A stretch of 64,000 nt of DNA from Rhyacophila brunnea (GCA_022495005.1 JAGYXB010000010.1:496001-560000); one strand, 5' to 3'. Positions 11,301 through 22,861 are shown, counted from the stretch's first letter. Notes: generated by a model not told the origin, from the letters alone. Numbers and translations are program-made.

Positions 11301-12040
11301 GTAGAAGTCGAAAAAAATACGTGGCCAAATATTGATATCGTCTAGCACTGAAACTACAGTATGTACATTGAAGTTAATCCCTCCAAACCAAAACCCAAGC
11401 ACCACGCTCGGTCTTAATCGAGCGTTTCGCGGGACTCTACAGTGGCGATGTGAAGCATCCATTTCAATTTTGCCTGGGAATGCCCTGGGAGAAAATACCC
11501 AAGACTGAGATTGCTACGCTAAAGGTGAGCTTTGACTGAGTTTGAAGAATTTACTCTAATGCAAGAAAGATGCCAGGAAGAGAAAAGCACATAGAAATTA
11601 CGAAAAGGAAAATGATTTTAAGGTATATATTATAATAAAGAAAACGAAGCTAATCATACGGACAGTAAAGATTATGTGAAGAGATCTTCACGCCCGCAGT
11701 AAGACGCCGCAAATTTTAAAATGCAAGATAATTGGCCTTAGTAGTAACCAAGTCGGACAGGCCGATGGGCCCAACAGGTAGTTGGACCGACCGGAACATC
11801 TCCTCCCGTTCGGAGCACATACTCAGACATTCCCAGAGGATTGGTTGGCATCCTGTATTTCTCCTCCGCATGGAAATGTCGGACGGCTGGCAAGTCCAAG
11901 CTCAAAGAGCTTGCCAGCGAACCCACCGTGGCCAGTCACAAATTGACTGGTGCGATTGTCAGGAGTCAAATATTTGGTTATCTCCAATCACCATTTGATG
12001 TCTGTTTGATGGCCCTTGGTAGATTCATGTATGTACAGTA
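11301..12040. other. Unassigned mid-GC stretch
   Basis: More balanced composition than its neighbours, with overlapping frames on both strands at 11732-12041. The minus frame 11738-11926 contains a plausible stretch, GGDVPVGPTTCWAHRPVR, but I cannot tie it to a family. It could be an old LINE or gene fragment. Confidence 0.3.
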
Positions 12041-12594
12041 GTTACTTACGTGTAATCTAAGGAAAGATCAAAGTAAATGAAGCAAAGAATATGTATTTAT
12101 TTTGAATTATTGTCTAATTGACTTATTTAGCAGTCGTTATTAAATCAGAAAAAAACATTCTTTATTTTAATATCAAACAAAGTTTAATAAAAATAAATTC
12201 TGTACACCAATGCATACATCGACCTCCCGCCACCCTTCGATTTTACAGAACCTCACCGCAAACTCATCCTCAGGGTTTAAATTAACCAAAGTTTTTACAT
12301 ATCACTCCTGATCTTTGCCAAGTATACACCTACTAACGAATAAATATGTAATAATTATTATATTATGGCGTGCTTAAGAAATTACCAAGATAACTTTCAA
12401 ATAATAATAATATATTATGCATGTGAAAAGCTATCGCTAATATGTCATCATCATCATCAGCATCACCATTATTTAGTCATACTTTGATTTACTTTACTAC
12501 TTTAGTCTCTGCCAGCCTTGTGTTGGATGATGTGGGTTTTCTAGCCGATGTAATACCTGGAACTGACTGAATAATGATTTTATAATAACGACCT
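12041..12594. other. Spacer with a short CAT microsatellite
   Basis: AT-rich. CATCATCATCATCAGCATCA at 12443-12462 is a short microsatellite. No gene seen. Confidence 0.5.
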
Positions 12595-12770
12595 TTAAAA
12601 TGCACGTTAATTACACCGATCGGCCGCCTGGTAATTACGCGCCAGGTGCGTCTTCAGCGTCCAAAGTATTAATACCGTGTTCGGAAACTTGTACGTATGC
12701 AGGTTGCGAAGTGTGGAGGTAGGCTGTTAAGATTTGGCATAAATAGTGCACACTAAACTTTGTCAGACAT
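12595..12770 (+). repeat. Repeat block shared with 17.65 kb, plus a hAT-like terminus
   Basis: Segment 12595-12672 (AAAATGCACGTTAATTACA, CGATCGGCCGCCTGG, GCGTCCAAAGTATTAA) recurs at 17651-17727. Just after it, GGAGGTAGGCTGTTAAGA (about 12715-12732) and the following bases match the termini of the element at 34197-34691. Both are repeat fragments without coding content. Confidence 0.65.
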
Positions 12771-12829
12771 AATTAAGTATATAAACCATAATGGCTTTAA
12801 ATTATATACTATTCCATTTGAGTCGTTGT

Positions 12830-12867
12830 TTGCAATCAGGGCTTTGCCTTTCGGCATCTTCAGGCAA
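12830..12867 (-). ncRNA. Hammerhead-like motif, decayed
   Basis: The minus strand reads TTGC, CTGAAGA, T, GCC-GAAA-GGC. The following box is CAAAG instead of GAAAC, and the cleavage region reads CTGATTGCAA. One core base is lost, so activity is unlikely. Confidence 0.45.
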
Positions 12868-12990
12868 TATTTACATTGTAAGACATACAGTAAAAAGTTT
12901 TTACCTACTTTATTGTATTGATTTGTTATATAAGTTAAAGCTAATTTTATTCATTGTCAGTGTATGTTTGCCTTTTACTAAGTGTACATA

Positions 12991-13028
12991 TTGCCTGAAG
13001 ATGCCGAAAAGCGAATATCGGGTCACAA
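12991..13028 (+). ncRNA. Hammerhead-like motif, decayed
   Basis: TTGC precedes CTGAAGA. Stem II is damaged (GCCGAAAAGC), the next box reads GAATA rather than GAAAC, and CGGGTC follows. Stem I and the first core block are intact, the second is not. Confidence 0.45.
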
Positions 13029-13186
13029 AAAATGACTCAAATGGAATAGTACAAAACTTAAATCCATTAGAATTTAAATTCAAATTCCACCAACTACCTT
13101 TGGTCGATAGTATTAATAATAATATAATTAGGTATTTGTTTTCATGGTTTTCATTAAGTATTTGTTGTCATGAATGGGACAACTGG

Positions 13187-13556
13187 GCACCAGGACAATT
13201 GGGCGCCGCACTGTCGAATGAAATAAATAGACTTTGTTACGATTTTATACAGACAGTAGACGAGGAATTTTAATCAGTTTAATTAATTTTGCTCTAAACA
13301 TAATGTTTTTTTTTATTGTGCAGTAAGAATTAGTATACCTGAGGTTTTATGTAAATATAAAAGAACTCTCTTCTTATTGGAACTTAAACATATGCATAAT
13401 TTAATCATTATTTACGTAGGCATATTTAAATTTTCACCGAGTATTAAAAATAATATAATATTATTAAATATATATTTTAAAATTACCTATAATGCACGAA
13501 CGTCTATTTATTTTCGAATTTCATTCGATTGCACGACGTCCAGTTGTTCCGGCGCT
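13187..13556. mobile_element. Diverged TIR element (MITE)
   Basis: Inverted termini: GGACAATTGGGCGCCGCACT followed by GTCGAATGAAAT on the left, matching GGAACAACTGGACGTCGTGC followed by AATCGAATGAAAT on the right (reverse complement). AAATAAATAGAC is also shared inside both arms. The interior is AT-rich, non-coding. Confidence 0.6.
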
Positions 13557-14526
13557 GAATCATTTTAGACCTCTGTATTTTTTTGAAACAAATACATGTA
13601 TTGAAATAATAAATAAAGAAAAATACAAAAATAAATACATATTGTATTGAAAAAATGACGCGAAACGCGATTTCAGTATTATTATTCTGTAATATATTAT
13701 CTAACGTTCGTTTTTTCGCACTAAGTACGTCCCATGGCTAACATTATGGTGCTATAAGTTTGTTTTCAATGGCACCACAGGGTCGAATCGGGGAAAGCTG
13801 CAGCATCCCCTTTTCTCCCTTCTTGCGCCATACGCACTTTGAATCTTATTATTTATTTATCGGTATTTCTGAGAGAAATGCAAATCGACAGTATGGGCTG
13901 GAAATGTTGCACGAATTCACGAGAATCTTTACACGGTTAAACAAACCGAAATTATATAATTATATTATAATTGTGCATTTATAAACCAATAATAACTGTC
14001 TTTTTCAAATTATGATTTTTATAAAATTAGTATTTTAGAACGCATTGTGAAGCTATCACTGTGGTTAATCTAAACTACAGACACAATGAAGCTTGTGTAG
14101 TATTGATACAATATTAAGCTATATAAGCTTGCAATATTAATATTAATGAAGACATTAAAGGTCTTAAAAGTAAAAACTTCTAATTTTTTTGTAAAATACA
14201 TAATTAATACACCCGAATACGGTTAAAAATTAGTAATTTAAACAAAAAATTAAATCTTTAAAATAAATAAAAATATGAACAGCTCATCACTGCCAGCCAA
14301 TTTTTGCTAGGTAGACACTGTCTTGTCTTGTAGGCCATTTTTGGAATAGAATAAATCCCTAAAAATATGAAAGAGGAACAGAATGATAAATATTTGTAAA
14401 AACTTACCAAATCAACATCTTTCTCGAGATTATCATGAATATTTTCACATAAAAATGATAAATATTATTTAGAAACCATACACAAACAGTTTATTAAGAA
14501 GTTATTGCGTTTAAAAGAACACAGGA
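13557..14526. other. AT-rich spacer, no gene seen
   Basis: The 74-residue frame at 13760-13984 shows no recognisable domain. No repeats recognised. Confidence 0.4.
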
Positions 14527-14575
14527 GTTAACTCGTCCATGGCCTGATGCGACATATATGCTTTGACGAGTTAAC
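14527..14575. repeat. 11-bp perfect inverted repeat
   Basis: GTTAACTCGTC (14527-14537) and GACGAGTTAAC (14565-14575) are perfect reverse complements separated by 27 bp. They could form a hairpin; function unknown. Confidence 0.6.
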
Positions 14576-15187
14576 TAGCCTCTGGTAGTGATCAGGTCAA
14601 TATTTAACAATATTTCTAAATAGTACAGAACAGAGAGGCCTTATATAGCATATAGACAAAAACACAAAAGAATGTTTGTATATCAATCGATAAAAATAAA
14701 GTAAATTAGTTTTGATTCACTCTGTACAAGAAACAGTCAAAATTGAATTTATGGAAATTTTAAAGATCAATTCGATACACAACGACAGGGAAAAATAAGA
14801 TGTTTTGTTGTGTAAAAGAAAAGGGATTCAAATGTCTTGACTTTTTAGGCCATGAATTTTAAATTTTCACTTTAACGTTTTAAGTATTTATCGAATATCT
14901 ATATATTTTTATGAAAATGGAATATATTGAACGTATATAGTATAATAATGTCAAATAAAAATTTAATGCATTGATCCATTTACTTGTTATTTGGAATCCT
15001 TTCATGGTATATTAACAAAAAAATATATAAACATAATACGAATTATAAATAAACAAAGTCAGAATAGATTGCTACTGCCAACTATTGGCGCTAAATGTTT
15101 CAAATTTCTTGGACAGATCACAGAATGAATCAATCAGTCACCCAGAGACTATAGATAAAGGAACGGTTCTCGATAATGTGTCTATAG
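14576..15187. other. AT-rich spacer, no gene seen
   Basis: AT-rich, no recognised feature. Confidence 0.45.
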
Positions 15188-16118
15188 GGGATATACAACT
15201 CAATCGGTGTCAGCATATTGATCGGCGATATTAAATATATTACCGCAATTACAAATTCTTTAACAACGTTTAACAGTAAATAGCTAACTGCAATTACAAT
15301 TTTTGCGATATCCATTTTCTACATAGTCAGCTATATCCGATGACGTAAACTCTATATAGTAGCTGACTCAATTATAATAAATATTTCCTAAATATTATTT
15401 TCAAGACATTACTTTGATTGTAAGTACGTAAATAAACAGCGGATCATAATTCATTGGATGTGTCACTCGCATACAAGTTCCCGGTTTGTTAGACTGTTAG
15501 TATCTCAGTCACTATAATTGCTCCGCACAACATCTCATTCTACCAAGATTCGGACCTCGAAATAGTATTATAAGTATTGTAACAAAACTACTGTACAAGA
15601 AATGAAAATATAATTAATATTAAATTCTACAGGTTTTTAAAAAAGGTTTGTCGATAGCTATTTCGGTTGTGACACCATTATCAAGACTATTCAGTTTTGA
15701 TAAATTTGATATCCATTAAAAAACCCACTTAGGGTTTTCAAAGTATTAATAATATTACAATTAATAATAAGTGTACAAATTCATAATATTGCTGGAACGA
15801 GTAAGAGAATGTATTCTGTCTCTATCTATACACGTGTAGTATTTAAGCAAGGGCAAGGCCTATCTGAATAGTCTTGATAATGGTGTTACAACCGAAATAG
15901 CTATCGACAAACCTTTTTTAAAAACCTGTAGAATGTAATATTAATTATATTTTCATTTCTTGTAAAATGGAATTCTAACAAGTAAATGCTAACTCAATTA
16001 ATAAAACTACTGTAACATACTCTTGTACCGACTGTTTACGCTGGAAATAAAACTCGCTCCTCCATCCATCGGAGCAACCACCAAATCTCGACTTCTTCAT
16101 CCATAACACTATGACCAC
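15188..16118 (+). mobile_element. LTR-like repeat, copy 1, interrupted
   Basis: From about AACTCAATC (15198) to near ATGAC (16115) this region matches 50510-51000 block by block: GTCAGCATATTGATCGGCGA, ATAGTCAGCTATATCC, TCATTCTAC, CGGACCTCG, GTACCGACTGTTTACGCTG, AATAAAACTCGCTCCTCCAT. The AATAAAA box followed by a GC-richer end resembles the R-U5 part of an LTR. I see no protein genes, TG..CA ends or tRNA primer site that would prove it. The segment between the duplicated AAAACTACTG motifs is absent from the other copy. Confidence 0.5.
15594..16002. mobile_element. Foldback insertion with 101-bp arms and 10-bp flanking repeats
   Basis: The arms 15594-15694 and 15864-15964 are reverse complements with only two mismatches in 101 positions. 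They enclose about 169 bp. The whole insert is flanked by the direct repeat AAAACTACTG at 15584-15593 and 16003-16012. The paralogous locus at about 50876-50890 carries one uninterrupted copy of this site (ATAACTACTG). About 38 bp of unpaired sequence lies between the right arm and the right repeat. No open frame. Confidence 0.85.
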
Positions 16119-16129
16119 ATATTTGAGTC

Positions 16130-16851
16130 CAGTGATGTCCCATGGGGTTAGGCAAATTGAGCGTCGCTTGGGGGCGGCAGTTACTCGAAGGGCGGAGATC
16201 GTGGAGAAACATTAGGTATATCGCACCGTGAGTGTAAAACCAACGTATCTGCAATTTTTTCAATTTCGAGATTAAATGCAAAACAACTGCAGAAGTCGTG
16301 AACCTGATCATGTAAAAGTGAAGTAACTGAAAAAACATGCAATATAATGTAGATATAAATCAAATATTATGTTTTTTTTTTCAGAAAATCTATTTCTCCT
16401 AACAAAACGAAGACTTCAAACCCTAATATATCCAAAATATGTCTTTTGCAGATGCGTTGGTCTTACACTCACGGTGCGATATATAGACATAGCTAATATT
16501 ATTTTATCTACGTGTTGTAAAGTAAAAATGGTCTGAAAATAATAAATCTGTGTATTACTAAATGGCACAGACCAAATGTGTCAGAAATATCCACCAAATA
16601 GAACCTAATACTTCTGGTGATCTGGGTAAGTATCTACCATTATAACCTATTATATTTATTTTATTCGATTTTTATATCCAAATTTAATTTTGTATATTTT
16701 AGTGGTATATATTTTGTTAGTAAGTAATGTATCCATAGAACACAGTTCTTAGATATTGAAGTCATGAAAGAATGATAAAAAATACTGTATAAAAAATGGG
16801 GCGGAATTTTGGCGCTGCCTAGGGGCGGTATTTTGTCTAGGGACGTCACTG
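16130..16851. mobile_element. Non-autonomous hAT element, 722 bp
   Basis: It starts CAGTGATGTCCC and ends GGGACGTCACTG, an inverted terminus of the hAT type. Flanking 8-bp direct repeats are TTTGAGTC (16122-16129) and TCTGAGTC (16852-16859), one mismatch, as expected for an old hAT insertion. Minus frames at 16036-16363 lie across it but show no transposase signature. A second inverted-repeat element sits inside. Confidence 0.8.
16217..16484. mobile_element. 268-bp TIR element nested in the hAT element
   Basis: Termini of about 36 bp: TATATCGCACCGTGAGTGTA on the left, reverse-complemented on the right (TACACTCACGGTGCGATATA), followed inward by ACCAACG and ATCTGCAA. The TA-rich ends suggest a TA target, which I cannot prove. 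It may be a nested insertion or an internal part of the hAT. Confidence 0.7.
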
Positions 16852-16884
16852 TCTGAGTCGCATTCTACAGTTTTTTACATATTG

Positions 16885-17000
16885 TAGAAGCAGAGGAAGA
16901 GTATCTGGAGGAGGAATGAGCTTATTGGGGATAGTCTTCACGTGCCCTAAGAGAAGCAGAAGACCGAGAGGAATGGAAAGTTTTGGCCACTTATAAGATG
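16885..17000 (+). pseudogene. Possible LINE C-terminal remnant
   Basis: A frame near 16940-16995 reads SRALREAEDREEWKVLATY, which resembles the 'REAEDRxxW' segment at C-termini of RTE-like LINE ORFs. It is very short and interrupted upstream by a stop. Confidence 0.35.
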
Positions 17001-17650
17001 ATGGAATTTGACCTCAATCCTCAGTTATGAAGGAATGCTCAAAAAAGAAGAACCCTATTTTAGCTCGCACTTTGCAAAGAAATATAACATCCCTTTACTC
17101 AGACTAATACTACCCCAAACTCAAACATACCAAGACAAAGCCAAGAATAAATGTTTACATTATTTGTTAATCTAACGCCTTAGGGTTATCCAATAAGGTG
17201 AAACACTTCCCTTATTCGAGGATCAAAATTTCCCACAAAACCTTCAAATATAGCCTAGCTAAATCTCGAGTTAGGTGGCTTCTTTGCAGTCTATGAATCG
17301 AAATTTTCCGGGTGCATTTTACGCACGGTTAAGCGATTTTCCGGACAATTGATCCGGGATATTTTTTTGGCGTTGTTCTACGGTTTATTGGCCGTTCTGG
17401 GGGGTGGGAATGTATCAATATTGGGTCTATTTTCATCCCTTGTTATCGAGAGGCACTTTCGAAAAATTACCCGTCGTTAGGGATGAAGTGTTTTTTATTT
17501 TTATGATTTTATAAAAAAAAATATCGAAATACGAGAGAAAAACCTTGTCACAAAGACATTAAAATAAGTGTATTTAACAAATAATTCAGATTATAGGTGG
17601 GTTAATGCTTTCGCTGCTGAATAGATAATGAGATTTTAATTGCCCCCTTT
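17001..17650. other. Spacer, no gene seen
   Basis: No recognised feature. Confidence 0.4.
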
Positions 17651-17727
17651 AAAATGCACGTTAATTACATCGATCGGCCGCCTGGTCATTACGCGCCGTG
17701 TGCGTCTTCCGCGTCCAAAGTATTAAA
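17651..17727 (+). repeat. Second copy of the 12.6-kb repeat block
   Basis: It matches 12595-12672 almost base for base through CGATCGGCCGCCTGG and GCGTCCAAAGTATTAA. The shared part stops on both sides. Confidence 0.7.
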
Positions 17728-17728
17728 C

Positions 17729-18165
17729 GTAATTATTAGACATACATCATTTTTGAAAACACTCTCGGGTTTCGTGCCCATGCACATATACCACTATGCT
17801 AAAGGTGCCATACTTAATAAAGACACGTTTTAACTAATGGCTCTTATAATACTCTCTGAAGCGCTTTCTAAATTGAGCTAATATTGGCTATCGGATTTTG
17901 TATTTTAAATTAAAGTAGATATTTTATAGGTACAAAGTAGGAATGTTACATTCTTAAATCTTGTGAATTATTTGTTGACTAAAAAAAGTAATTACCTAAT
18001 TAGTAATTATTAGAAATATACGGATAAATAGCTTAAAGAGTATAGCACCCGGAGAGTTTTATAGATGTGAATTCGAGGGCCAATCAGTCTAGCTTTTTTT
18101 CAAAGATGTTTTTTAGTTTGCGTATTCTGAGGTTTTTCAAAATTATGTATTTTCTTTCTATAATA
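17729..18165. mobile_element. tR-B repeat dimer, minus then plus parts
   Basis: The minus copy (about 17729-17925) keeps the A-box region (minus strand TAGCATAGTGGTAT at about 17788-17801) and the 5' module (CTCTCTGAAGCGCTTT, GAGCTAATATTGGC). At about 17931-18000 it is followed by a plus-orientation 3' tail (GAATGTTACATTCTTAAATC, GAATTATTTGTTGA). A further weak plus fragment ends near 18155 (TTTTTCAAAATTATGTAT). The B box is gone. Confidence 0.6.
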
Positions 18166-18628
18166 AAGAATTGAAGAAAGAACTGTTGTATATATTCAGT
18201 AATAAACAAAAAAAAATACCACGTAGAGAAAGGAGGATAAACCCTGGGGGGGGGGACACTAGTACACTAGTACTAACATAATAATATAATATATTAAGAA
18301 GTCCATGATGGCTTTTTTTCGTCTAGAGTCTGAATTTTTATTAATTAATTGATTTTCCAATAAAACTGTACTGTTCTATAAATAATGCTTACATAATATT
18401 GTGTTGTACTATTTTATCAGAATTTCTTGTATATACGTGTACATAGAGAAAATTTCTCTAATATATTCCAAAGCATGGCTACAAGTTTTGATCTTGAAGG
18501 TGGGAAGCCATTGCACGTAATGTGATATTAAAGCTAATCTTAGTAAACATGAGCTATGATAAATATTTAAAATAATATTAGTACTCAATAAAAATATAGA
18601 TTTTATATAAATCAAAATATCATAATAT
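18166..18628. other. Spacer, no gene seen
   Basis: It contains a run of nine G (18246-18254). The minus frame 18409-18648 has no recognisable domain. Confidence 0.4.
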
Positions 18629-18810
18629 GTTGTTTTGATCTTGTGCATTATTCGTTGAATATAATAAATAGTTTATTAAAAATTTTAGACAAGTTCAAGA
18701 AGACGTTATAACTAAAAAAAATGGTGAGCGCCGGGCGTCGGTTAGTAATTAAGGTAATTAATAATCTTTGATTTAATACACAAAAACCGATAGTCAATAA
18801 TAACGCAATT
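18629..18810 (+). mobile_element. tR-B repeat junction, head-to-tail
   Basis: The 3' end of one unit (TTATTCGTTGAATA at about 18648) runs directly into the 5' module of the next (AAGTTCAAGAAGACGTTATA, GTCGGTTAGTAATTAA, CAAAAACCGATAGTCAATA). This is direct evidence that units join head to tail. Confidence 0.65.
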
Positions 18811-19540
18811 TGATAAGCATTTCATGTATTACCTACTAGTTTATTGTCATGATGCTCGTAGCATAATAGTAGCATAAAGCCGCTAAGGTGTGGGTGATTA
18901 TATAAGCTCTTTTCTGGAACGGCTCACTGGCCGAAAGTTTTATTTAAGTACGTAGTTTGTCCTATTTGACAATTTTTAAAGCTAATTTAATATGCATCAG
19001 ATCTTCAGAAGCTAATAATTCTGGTCTTATTCTCGGAGAGGAGATAGTTTTGAAGAATATGGCATACATAAAAACTGGAATGAGTCTAGATAAGGGAAAA
19101 TAGAATAAGTCCATGCTACCTTCCTCATACTCAATGCTTTGACTAATGGAGCCACATCTGAGCAAAAATGAGCTCATGCTGATTTGAGACTAAGAGACAC
19201 AGTGGGAACAAGTTTTTTTACAAGCTATGCAAGTTTCATCAGTAAATATATAATTTTGTAATTCAGCCAGCTTGAATTTGACTCAACGTTCTCACATAAG
19301 TGTACCTATAATATTTTGGTAAGGTACATTCATCTTATCGCGACTTTGTTTCTCACCTGCAAACAAGGTGGACTGATTGCATGCCATACAGAGAGGTGAA
19401 AAGTCTCACATACATTCACTTGGTATCATAGCATGATAAAGTATGACTGGCCCTGCAGTTTGGGAGGAAACCCGTTACGTAAGTAGATTTTAACATATTT
19501 TCAAATAACATTGAAATATTTTCAATTTGAATGTAGTGAA
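18811..19540. other. AT-rich spacer, no gene seen
   Basis: Nothing recognised. The minus frame 18962-19177 has no known domain. Confidence 0.4.
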
Positions 19541-20400
19541 AATAAAAAAATCGGTGTTTGTACTTATGTACGCTCGTTAGAATTTATACTTCTTTGGCGT
19601 AACAAAAAAAATAATTATTGTATTGGACCAAAACTAATCTTTGCCATACAGCGGTTATAATCGATTCAGAAGTGCCCATGATGAATTAATAAAATATCAA
19701 ATTTTATTGGCGTGTTATTATGATTATATTCATTTCGGTCTCAAGGGTATGTTATCGATAAAGGTACCATCGGCAATAATATAATGTATGCGAATAAATA
19801 ATATTATTGCATAATGTACCTACTTTGGAAAAAAAAATCTCAAAACCTGTATTTGAAAAATTTAGTAAACCGCTATTTCGACCATCTTTACTTAAACAGA
19901 TGACTGTATAACTATTTTCGTTATGTAACAATAATAAAATGATATTGGCTTTTGTGATGAAACATAATAATTATTATTGTCTTCAAATATTATAAACCCC
20001 TAATAAATGGGATATATGACAAATATTATCATAAACTGTAAACATATGTATTTTTGTGTATGAAGTGTCTAAATATTGTTAATTTACAACACACCGTTGT
20101 TTGAATTATTTACCAAATTCACAAAATTTATTTATTTATTGATATATAATTTTACGCATAAATAATACTTACATAAATATATAGCCTCAAATCTTGATAC
20201 ACAATCTTAACAATGAAAAATAAATATACACTACAATATAAATAAAGTTTTATGAAAATAAATTAACAGTGTAATAATAAATTGTGTTGCAACTTCTGTC
20301 ACACGCCAAATGCGTTACATCGGCGCGCGCAACTGTCACACGCCAAAAATACACTCTGATCTGTTTTCCCAAACGCGCCTAAAGAAGTATAACTTCAAAA
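19541..20400. mobile_element. Long non-autonomous DNA element, copy 1
   Basis: The left part has GTACTTATGTACG and AATTTATACTTCTTTGGCGT. The right end has AAAGAAGTATAACTTCAAAA, so the two ends are inverted around a TTATACTTCTTT core. Landmarks ATTGTATTGGACCAAAACTA, CAGCGGTTATAATCGATT, TTATTGATATATAATTTTAC and GTTACATCGGCGCGCGCAAC are all repeated in order at 36301-36979. CTGTCACACGCCAAA occurs twice near the right end. No transposase seen. Confidence 0.75.
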
Positions 20401-21604
20401 AATACAAATTCAAAAGGTTTACAGGTTTACAAAATGACATTGAAAAAAAACAAAGCTATAGATATAATATTTGAGACTATCACGGATGTTTGTTTGTGGG
20501 GACTGCCCGATGGGCCCAACCTTAGACTATAGATACATCTAGACGCCACCCGTTGCATTGCTAAATGAAGCTGCGTGCCGTGCGTTTGGTTTGCGGACGA
20601 GCAAACGCATTCGTACACAAATGTTTGAGACCATAGACCATTTCGCTAGTACTCGCCCAAAGTGCTCGCACTAGACGCTCAGAATTAAAATATATTTTTC
20701 TATTTTTTTACGTTATATAGTATTTTTAAGCGGTCTAAATGCAACCATTAGGTAAAAATATCCATAATTAAAGTTATTTTAAAAAACACTAGGTCACTGA
20801 TATCAAAATATAAAATAATATTCAAATAAATTTTCACGAACATGTATCAACTACCTATGAAACGTAATACCATCTTCTTGCTTATCAGTACGGTTACCAG
20901 ATTTTAATACAACACACCGAACCATATTTTCTACTTAATTAACTAAAAATATTTACCACTGACTTTATGTTTAACACAAAAAATATCAATTTTAGCAACA
21001 CGCGCTCGCAGGTTATCGTCGCTTAGTTAAGCAACAAACTAAGATTTGGCGGCGACACCACAGCAAATCATCTCACACATCTGTAAACCTTTTATCTTAC
21101 TTTAACGCGTGTCGCAGAGATTATAAGGGTGCCGAATACTTTCTCACTCGCATTCGCTTTTGTTCAGGCATTGGACCCAACAGCTGGTAGGATCGATTTA
21201 AAGATATTATATTTCCTTTCGGAGTATATTCTTGGACTTTACCAGAGGTTTGCATCCTGTAGTTATTATTATCACTGTTATTATTACCGTTCGAAAAATG
21301 TTCACTTTATAATATGTGAGGGTGTATTCTAATATCAATGAACGGGGATGATTCATTTCCCGAAAGAAAACAATTATTACTAACGAGGTTTATTTTCCAA
21401 ATATAATCGCCATTGGCGATAGCGTTTCATGGTAAATAATAATTAATGTAAGTAATAAAAATCGCATAAAACACAAATATAATACACGAAATAGGTTGAA
21501 AAAAAATGTGTTTCCATGTAGCGCGACAATAAAATAAAGGTATTCAATTTAAATCACCCAGATATCGCAAGCCCAGTCTAACCCTGTAATAACGGATTAT
21601 TAAA
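20401..21604. other. Spacer with a mid-GC patch, no gene seen
   Basis: A GC-richer patch at about 20490-20660 and another at 21000-21110 have no readable frames of note. The rest is AT-rich. Confidence 0.4.
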
Positions 21605-22221
21605 AAAGTATATCGAATGATCTGGCAAAGGAAGCTGGCCATTCAGGGGTACCAGAAAACCTGGACTGGAATTATGCTATAAAAAAAATGGGCCAAAGTA
21701 TGTGGATAGATTTTCACCATAGGGCATCATTAAAAAAGGGGAAATGGAGTAAGTCTATTCTACCATCACCACGAGAGGTGCCCTGGTTTGTAGAGGCTTC
21801 TTTGACGAGGAATGAGCTTAAGTTAATACTGAGGCTAAGAACAGGGCACACAATGGGCAAAAGATTTGATATCCTCATGGGAAGAAGCGAATCGCAACTC
21901 TGCGATGAATGTCATGTTTTAGAGGACATTGTACATATAGGACTACAGTACCCTAAATATGAACTTCACAGAATACAGCTGCAAATTGCGGATATCTATG
22001 AGAATGTCGACGAATTGAAGGGTGTCCTGGCGGTGGGTAAGACGGAAGAGCTAGGCAAAATTGTAAATTTATTTAACAGAATAGGAGTGAGGACCTTATC
22101 GGCGGATCTCCTTCTAGGAGATAAGAGGCGATATGACAGCAAAGCCTCGAGAAAATCACAATATAAATATAGTAATAAAGATACTACCGAATTACATATT
22201 TTTTTATTCAATACTGACTGA
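21605..22221 (+). pseudogene. Jockey/I-like LINE: RNase H end and C-terminal zinc knuckle
   Basis: The frame is open from about 21617 (reading NDLAKEAGHSGVP, the usual last motif of a LINE RNase H domain) to the stop at 22221. It continues with LRLRTGHTMGKRF and CDECHVLEDIVHIGLQYPKYELHR. That is the C-terminal Cys/His segment (CxxC...H...C) of Jockey/R1/I-type ORF2, with the last Cys replaced by Gln (LQYPKY for the usual CPxY). The ATG at 21688 is internal. The reverse transcriptase is missing, so this is a 5'-truncated insertion. Confidence 0.8.
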
Positions 22222-22479
22222 TGACGTTTTTTAGTAAACTGTAGGAAGGGGAGTTTGGTTACACTGGGGTTCAATCCAGGCGCTAATCTTTGATATTGCG
22301 ATGGATGGAGCGCTGAAACTAATTTCGTGTTCACGCACACATACAACTGGTACGATCACACTCACGGTTACATCATACTTATGGCGGTTGGATGATATGA
22401 GTTTACTGAGTTAAATTGCGAGGAGCGCCAATTGTTTTATGAAGAAGTCACTGTGATATTGACGCTTTGATTGTCGAAA
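22222..22479. other. LINE 3' flank, no gene seen
   Basis: Probably the 3' UTR and flank of the preceding LINE. No tail could be delimited. Confidence 0.35.
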
Positions 22480-22861
22480 GATAACTGATGGACGAGTCAC
22501 CCTGTGCGTGCGGCGCAAACCAGTGCAGGTGTTGATGCCTCGATGTTCTACAGGTAACTGCCTGTTTATATGCCATTACGGTCGAATGATGACATCTTAA
22601 TTGATTAAAGTGCCTGGATGCAAGACTAGTTAATGCGCTCTCCAAAGATGTAGACATTTTTGATGACGTGCTATGATTTTGTATTAGAATTTTTATTTTT
22701 CTGTATAAAATTGAATGTTTTTTATTTTCAAAATTTTATTTTTCTGTATAAAATTGTACGTAAGTTTTTATTTTTATTTTTTATTATAATTATTATTATT
22801 TTTATTATTTTATATATTCTCTTCTTCTCTATTGTGAGGGTAATATTTTTACAACGTTTTT
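22480..22861 (+). pseudogene. Decayed CR1/Jockey-like LINE 3' end
   Basis: Short blocks TTAATGCGCTCTCCAAAGAT and GTAGACATTTTTGATGACGT match the end of the LINE copies at about 28340-28385 and 38145-38210. TTTTATTTTTCTGTATAAAATTG repeats follow, as they do at 28405-28470. Several stops break the frame. Confidence 0.55.

Larger units (their letters stand above)
12806..13125. mobile_element. Penelope-like fragment, inverted hammerhead-bearing arms
   Basis: Two copies of one repeat face away from each other. The minus copy covers about 12806-12870 and the plus copy about 12890-13125. Shared landmarks outward from the centre are CCTGAAGATGCCGAAA, ACGACTCAAATGGAATAGTA (with changes) and, in the plus copy, AATTTAAATTCAAATTCCA. 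The centre holds TTTTTACCTACTTTATTGTA, also seen at 26700 and 27560. Open frames across it are accidental. The Penelope link is inferred from the ribozyme-like motif, not from an encoded protein. Confidence 0.6.

Noticed and set aside
12791..13273. A 160-aa host protein.
   Set aside because: The frame spans two inverted hammerhead repeats and AT-rich DNA, with no domain or codon pattern suggesting a gene.
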